64,000 bases of DNA from Henckelia pumila. Lineage: Eukaryota > Streptophyta > Magnoliopsida > Lamiales > Gesneriaceae. Positions 58,634 through 64,000 of the stretch are shown here, piece after piece. The stretch is from positions 127,940,930 to 128,004,929 of the forward strand of contig NC_133123.1 in the NCBI RefSeq assembly GCF_033568475.1, in the 5' to 3' direction. How positions within the stretch are numbered: the stretch's first letter is position 1; each line of letters begins with the position of its first letter. Both the position numbers and the translations under genes were made by a program. The notes beneath the pieces are model-generated. The model worked only from the letters and a program-made list of their open reading frames with translations, did not search any database and had not been told where the DNA came from.

Positions 58634-60081
58634 TGTAGTGACCCGTACCATGATCACCTAATAATCAGAAACTTAGGCATGAAATTAAAAAATAAACTTA
58701 ATCAGAGATAAACTGCGGAAACTAAATAACTTAATAACAACATGGTAAAATATAGTGGTCAACCCTGCAATCCTGCCTTGGTTACCACCTAACTTTCAAA
58801 TCCTCAACAATACTACCTGCAACTGCCCCGTCGAATTGGGTGTCCAAAAACAATAATACGAGGATGTGAGCATAAAATGCTCAGTACGAAAGTATGAGTA
58901 TACAATATTATAAGTGCATGAATGCAAGTGTACGGGTACCAAGACACAAGGTCAAGAATATTTGATCAATAACAGACTTGGACCCTGGGTAGGTAGCACG
59001 TTGTGCCGTCACTTCAGGAGGTGACCTACATACCCAACTGATGGTGACTTGACACAATTCCATGTGTCCAACCATCTACTAATAAGATAGGGTAAACACC
59101 CTACTACGGGATATCACAAGGATATAAGCTCAGAATGATCATGCATGCAACATACTGCCATAATATATGCAGATAAAATCATGTCATATAAATCATGCAA
59201 CACATAATACATGCATATTCAGCCAGGGTATCACGAACAGTACTATCATACCTTTCTAAGGAGATCCTAGAAACTCCCATCTAGGTTCCAAGCCTACCAT
59301 GCAACACTAAAGTTCATAATAACCAAACATCATCTATCATGCTCTAAAAGCCTTAAATAAAATTAGCATACTCCCTATTTTCTATAAGAAGCCAGAGCTA
59401 TACCTTCGTCAGTCGTCAGCCCGCTGATGTCGAATTCCCCAGAGCTTGGGCACCACCTTGCTACGAATCCTGGACACCTCGCCAGAGCTCCGCCGCTTGG
59501 CCTCTACTACGGACACTGTCTGTTATATAAAACTACTATCTACTCCAAATCTTAAAATAAGAGTACCCAAAAGCTCATAAAAATGAGTTAACATGGGCCA
59601 AGGAGAGGTTGGAATGTATTCAAATGAGGCCATCTCGACCCCTATTTATAGGTCTCGATCGGACGATCCGATCCTTGCATGATATCCACGTTGCAAGCAT
59701 GTGAGTTCGGACGCTCCGATCCCACTTCGGATCTTTCGATCTTTTAGTCCGAAACACTTGTACAATTCTTCTTGCCACTTGTCCTGATTACACACCGGAT
59801 CGTCCGATCTGGCCACGTGATGTTAGCCATGACTTCATCTTCTACACGAGATTTGTACACCTGTCCTCGATGATTTCGGACCGTCCGATCTATCCCACCT
59901 TCCGAACTCAATTTTTGCTTCCAAACTCCCTTAGTTCGGATGGTCCGATCTAGGGTTCGAATCATATGATCTGCCCTAACCCTTGGTCCGTTAGATAATA
60001 TTAAAATCTCTTAACCATGTTTTATTAAATTTAAACATGATTATCAAATTAATCTTGTAAAATAAAATCGGGCTATTACAG
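58634..60081 (-). mobile_element. Solo LTR (1.45 kb), minus orientation
   Basis: The ends are TGTAGTGACCCG and CGGGCTATTACA, with GTCTA at 58629-58633 and 60082-60086 as a perfect 5-bp duplication. A TATA-like CTATAAATAGG reads on the minus strand (59641-59652), which orients the element. On that strand, upstream of the TATA box, lies an array of TTCGGA..TCCGATC boxes. There is no coding region, so it is a solo LTR. Gypsy origin is likely from the ends but not shown. Confidence 0.85.
59657..59972 (-). repeat. Array of near-palindromic TTCGGAnnnTCCGATC boxes
   Basis: Seven copies of about 17 bp start at 59657, 59705, 59725, 59795, 59875, 59935 and 59955 (for example TTCGGACCGTCCGATC and TTCGGATGGTCCGATC). 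Spacing is uneven. They lie in what would be U3, upstream of the TATA box, as enhancer repeats do in other LTRs. Confidence 0.8.
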
Positions 60082-60299
60082 TCTAAGGAGTCAATTTCAT
60101 ATTACCTAAAATTTTTCGGCCAAAATTTAGATTCAAATTGCAAAAAATCAAATTTAATGGACTAAAATTCATGTTTAATAACTTAATGAACTAAAAATCA
60201 CGATGAGGATCAGAAGAAGATTACGTGTAGCTCATCTGACACCAAAACCACGAGTGTTAGACGAGTTTTTGAGATCGATATCTGATTGTAACAACCTTT

Positions 60300-61251
60300 T
60301 CGTTAGGATCGGTGAGGAGTGTTTAGAAGGAAGGGGGTGAATAAACACTCATAAATTTTCTTCTGATATAGTCATGGTACTGGTACTAGCAGCAATGCAG
60401 GCAAATCTCGTGCTCAATAACAAAGTATTAGTATACTAAAGTAGTGTGGAAACAGACTACTAAGTTTGTTGAAGCTCAAAAGTAAGTAAAAGATTGACAG
60501 AAGATTTGTTTCTGGAAGTTCGAAGGATAAAACCTTCTACTTTTCTCCTTCTCCTGTTTCCAGAAAGTATCACTAGAAGATTTGATTGGTACACACACTG
60601 TTACAAACCCACTACAGTGGGACTTATCTACTGCCTACTGAAACTCCTAGACCTCACACTAACTTTACAACTCGAAACACTTCTGAAAGAAGACTCTTCT
60701 TTACAGATGATTACAACACTTATACTCTGATACGGATTTTTACAATGAATCGAAATGGCACAAATATGATCTAAGGATCCTATGTTTCACTTTAATTGTG
60801 CGAGAATATTTTTCGAGTATGTAAGCAAAGAGCTTTGTAGCTTGATTGAAATTTGATAGCGGGTGATTTCTCTCTGTCTTATTCGAAGGAGCTTCTGAGC
60901 TTTTTATAGCTACTGATGCAACTTTAATAAACGACTCTATTAATTATTTCATTTAATGTAACCGTACCAAAAGATATATTTTTCTTAGCACGTCATATCC
61001 TCCAAAGTCAATGAGTATAAATGCACAATAATGTTGTAGTATGAGACATTATATTAGATGTACTATAGAAACAGAATGGCTAATAAGTGAAGTGGATACT
61101 GAAAGTAGTTATCTTATTTTACTTGTTTTTTAGCCTACTGGTTTCATCTTCTGATTTTACTCAGTTTTTTGAAATTTGGCCTACTGGTTTCATCTTTTGA
61201 TTTTACTCGCTCTGATGACACTTGTTAGGATTGGTGATGATTTTTTTGAAG

Positions 61252-61308
<57 letters not shown>

Positions 61309-62262
61309 ATTGGCCTGGTAATCTCGTGCTCAATAACAAAGTAATAGTCTACTAAAGTAGTGCGGAAACAGACTACTAAGTTTGTTGGAACTCAAAAGTA
61401 AGTAAAATATTGACAGCAAATTTGTTTCTGGAAGTTCAAATGATAAAACCTTCTATGTCTTTCCTTCTCTTGTTTTCAGAAAGTATCATTAGAAGATTTT
61501 ATTGGTACACACTGGTAAAAACCCAATTTAGTAGGAATTATCTAGTACCTACTGTCTACTGAAATTCCTAGAACTCACACAAACTTTACAACTCGAAACA
61601 CTTCTGAAAGAAGACTCTTCTTTTCAGATGATTACAACACTTATACTCTGATAAGAATTTTTACAATGAATCAAAAGGGCACAAATATGATCTGAGGATC
61701 TGATGTTTCAGTTTTAGTATGCGAGAGTATTTTTCGAGTATGTAAGCAGAGAGCTTTGTAGCTTGATTGAAATTTGATAGCAGGTAATTTCTCTCTGTCT
61801 TACTCGAAGGAGCTTCTAAGATTTTTATAGCTATTGATGCAACGTTAATAAACAGCTCTATTAAGTCTTTCATTTAATGTATCTGTACCAAAAGATATGT
61901 TTTTTTATTACGTATTTACGTCATATCCTCCATACTCAAATAAGCACGAGCAATAAATTCGCAATAAATGTTGAGAAGTACTATAGAAATAGAATGACTA
62001 ATAAATAAAGTGATAACTGAAAGTAGTTATCTTATTTTACTTGGTTTTTAGCCTACTGGTTTCATCTTCTGATTTTACTCAGTTTTCCGGACTTTGGTCT
62101 ATTGGTTTCATATTCTGATTTTACTCAGTTTTCAAAACTTTGGCCTACTGGTTTGGTATTATGATTTTATTCTGATATAATGTTTGCTTTCTATTACTAT
62201 TATTTATTTATCTACTGATTTTATCTTCTTTTACTGGCTAATCATCACCGACACTAAATTAC
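60300..62262. repeat. Tandem duplication of an LTR-like unit, period about 916 bp
   Basis: Unit 1 (about 60302) and unit 2 (about 61223) both start GTTAGGAT[C/T]GGTGA and share 'atctcgtgctcaataacaaa' (60405 and 61321), 'ttctgaaagaagactcttct' and 'tctctctgtctta.tcgaagg'. Each ends in several copies of 'cctactggtttcatcttctg'. The right end 'aatcatcaccgacactaa' is roughly the complement of the left end. No coding frame is visible. Two head-to-tail LTR-like units without an internal region could come from recombination; the family is not recognised. Confidence 0.7.
61255..61307 (+). repeat. Poly-G run of 53 nt
   Basis: An unbroken run of 53 G residues (preceded by GGGA) sits where unit 1 of the tandem duplication has only five G residues ('gaaggaagggggtgaat'). 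It may be a true homopolymer expansion or a sequencing or assembly artefact. Confidence 0.95.
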
Positions 62263-62890
62263 TCATCCCCTCTTCCCAACTAAAGAAAAAATCACCATGA
62301 GGAAAATATAGCTGAATAATGATGTTGAATTTAATGAGAAATATGCCAGCTAATTTTGGCCCCTTCTTGTTGACACACTTTTATTTATGGCCATTGCTTT
62401 TATTTCGATTGAACAATTCACTCGGATAAAAGAGACAAGTACTTGTAGCACTCAAGAATTGTGCGGTATTTATCTTTAGATTGACCAATTAAAAAAAATT
62501 TCGGTATGAATTTTTGGGGAAAAGACTTATAGTGTTCTCTCTTTATTTTACTATATAACTGTTAGCAATATTTTTTTTAGATTATAATTACAATTTTAGA
62601 TCCATATTACAACTATAGAATGAAATTGTCCGTACAACCAACTGGATTTGAGCAAAAACTCGAGACTTGCTTATTTCGAGCAAATAAATTACAAAAAAAC
62701 TTACTAAATCTACCTAAATAAATTAGAACAACCTACAGTCAGTGAAAATCGAACCTAAGACCACTAGTCTCAGACCTCAACCTTAATTAGCTATTAGACT
62801 AAGGCCTCATCGGCACTGTTTACAATAAATTTTAATGCATGCTCTGATGCTCATAGCCCGAAATTTGGATCGAACAATTAAATATGTGAA
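62263..62890. other. Noncoding
   Basis: No gene-like feature is recognised. Confidence 0.4.
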
Positions 62891-63336
62891 TCTTACTTTA
62901 TATATATATATATATACACACACACTATCATGATATATTTTACTATATTATTAAATTAAAAACCCTCTAATTAACAAAATTTCAATTAATTGGTGAAGCT
63001 TGATTTGAAATTACCATTATTTCCTAACTTAATTTTTAATAAAACCAAAATTATTGGGCAAAATAGTCATTTTATACACTTTTCTCTTTTCTAGCCATTA
63101 AAAACTCACTTTGTGTCATTTGATATTTTTTTATTTACAAATATGACATTCACTTTATAAGATATATATATTTTTTGTGAATATTTGTTTAGGAAAACGT
63201 TATATTTTTATTATTTTTAAATTTTACAATTTATTATTTATTGTTTTATTATTTTTTAATTTTACAATTTATTATTTATTGTTTTTTTTAAAAAAATAAA
63301 ATGTACGAACACGCAACGCGTGTAGTGGAATACTAG
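62891..63336 (+). mobile_element. Helitron-like nonautonomous element
   Basis: The 3' end has hairpin ACACGC-AAC-GCGTGT (63309-63323), then AGTGGAATACTAG (CTAG at 63333-63336), followed by T. The left end is less certain: an AT-rich 'tcttactttatatatatata' near 62891 could be the TC start. There is no coding content. Confidence 0.5.
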
Positions 63337-63540
63337 TATTAATTAAGTGTGAGGTCATATCAAATTGGTACGTTGGTGTGGCTTTTTCGTTTTTTTTTTG
63401 TTATTTGTTTAAATTTTTAAAATTTTTTTAAAATTTTTTATTTTCTACAATTACGTAATAAAAAAATGGATTATACAAATACATAACGTGTACGCAAAAA
63501 TAAAATGTACAAGCACGCAATGCGTACAATTTGGTACTAG
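63337..63540 (+). mobile_element. Second Helitron-like 3' end
   Basis: 'aataaaatgtacaagcacgc' repeats the previous 3' end. Hairpin ACGCA-A-TGCGT (63515-63525) is followed by ACAATTTGGTACTAG (CTAG at 63537-63540). Two 3' ends about 200 bp apart suggest a truncated second copy next to the first. Confidence 0.45.
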
Positions 63541-63576
63541 TATATATAAAGTTCAAATGTTTATAGTACTCTTTGG

Positions 63577-63989
63577 TAGGGGTGAGAGTCGGGTCGGGTA
63601 GTATCGGGTTGAGTACCTGATAGGTCGGGTAGCAAATTTCACTACTTGAATCTGATCCATACCCGAAAATTGCACCTGCCATCTTTACATACTTGATACT
63701 TCACACCAATCGCAAAGAACTCCACATTCCACAATAGTATTCTACTGTTTAACAGATGAATTTGAATCAGCCTACAAAATAACCAAAGATAAAGCAAAAA
63801 AAGAAGCAAATTGATAAATAAAGCATGTATAATGTAGCATTCGAAAAAACCGCAAAATATTCAGAGAAAGAAACATAAAACAAAATTTCTTAATGATGGT
63901 TCTTCTTCCCAAGAGCCGAGAGGCCGAGTACTGGAAACCGATCAAGTCAGATCGGGTACTCGAAACCCGACCACAAACATCCACCTCTA
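63577..63989. mobile_element. hAT-like element at the right edge
   Basis: The termini are TAGGGGTGAG and, inverted, TAGAGGTGGA, with flanks CTCTTTGG (63569-63576) and CCCTTTGG (63990-63997), 7 of 8 identical. Near both ends lie GTCGGGT/ACCCGA repeats in opposite orientation. No coding frame is convincing. Confidence 0.6.
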
Positions 63990-64000
63990 CCCTTTGGTTC

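Noticed and set aside
1-64000. CRISPR arrays, bacterial operons, riboswitches
   Set aside because: No regularly spaced identical repeats with unique spacers; spliced plant genes and plant transposons rule out a prokaryotic context.

Overview
The window looks like a piece of a eudicot-type plant nuclear chromosome. It is very AT-rich, its genes have spliced exons with GT..AG introns, and it carries plant gene families (LRK10-like receptor kinases, a calcineurin B-like protein) and plant transposons of nearly every class. I cannot name the species. Only two genes appear complete: one receptor kinase (15089-17064, +) and one CBL calcium sensor (26116-27694, -). Almost everything else is transposon or decayed gene.

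Region 1 (about 2.5-17.2 kb) is a receptor-kinase cluster. Two divergent gene pairs lie in tandem: A(-)/B(+) at 3266-8760 and C(-)/D(+) at 11185-17064. Each pair shares a 320-350 bp head-to-head promoter with a cluster of TTGAC (W-box core) sites. A fifth kinase relic lies at 2503-3010, split by an inverted-repeat element. A, B and C each carry frameshifts or stops; only D reads through. The kinases have HFD instead of HRD, so they are non-RD kinases of the type common in plant immune receptors.

Region 2 (17-36.9 kb) is repeat-rich. It holds a large fold-back repeat, a CACTA-like end abutting a truncated Mutator-type transposase gene, hAT-type MITEs with 8-bp flanking repeats, Mutator-type MITEs with perfect 9-bp target duplications, a tRNA-derived SINE, and the eight-exon CBL gene, whose product has an N-terminal MGC lipidation motif, four EF-hand positions and a C-terminal FPSF motif.

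Region 3 (36.9-58.3 kb) is one decayed Sirevirus-type Copia retrotransposon that has been enlarged by later insertions. A 9.9 kb Helitron composite (36998-46865) sits inside its 5' LTR at an A|T site, and the 3' LTR preserves the empty site. A 2.03 kb solo LTR (47579-49611, TSD TAATT) sits inside gag. The gag-pol has many stops, frameshifts and an RT deletion, and it is followed by an envelope-position extra ORF. A palindromic motif (core GTGTTG..CAACAC followed by ACAACAC) recurs about twelve times through this element, roughly every 0.5-0.9 kb, in coding and noncoding parts alike.

Region 4 (58.3-64 kb) holds a second solo LTR (58634-60081, TSD GTCTA) with an array of near-palindromic TTCGGA..TCCGATC boxes, a 916-bp tandem duplication containing a 53-nt poly-G run, two Helitron-type 3' ends and a hAT-like element at the right edge.
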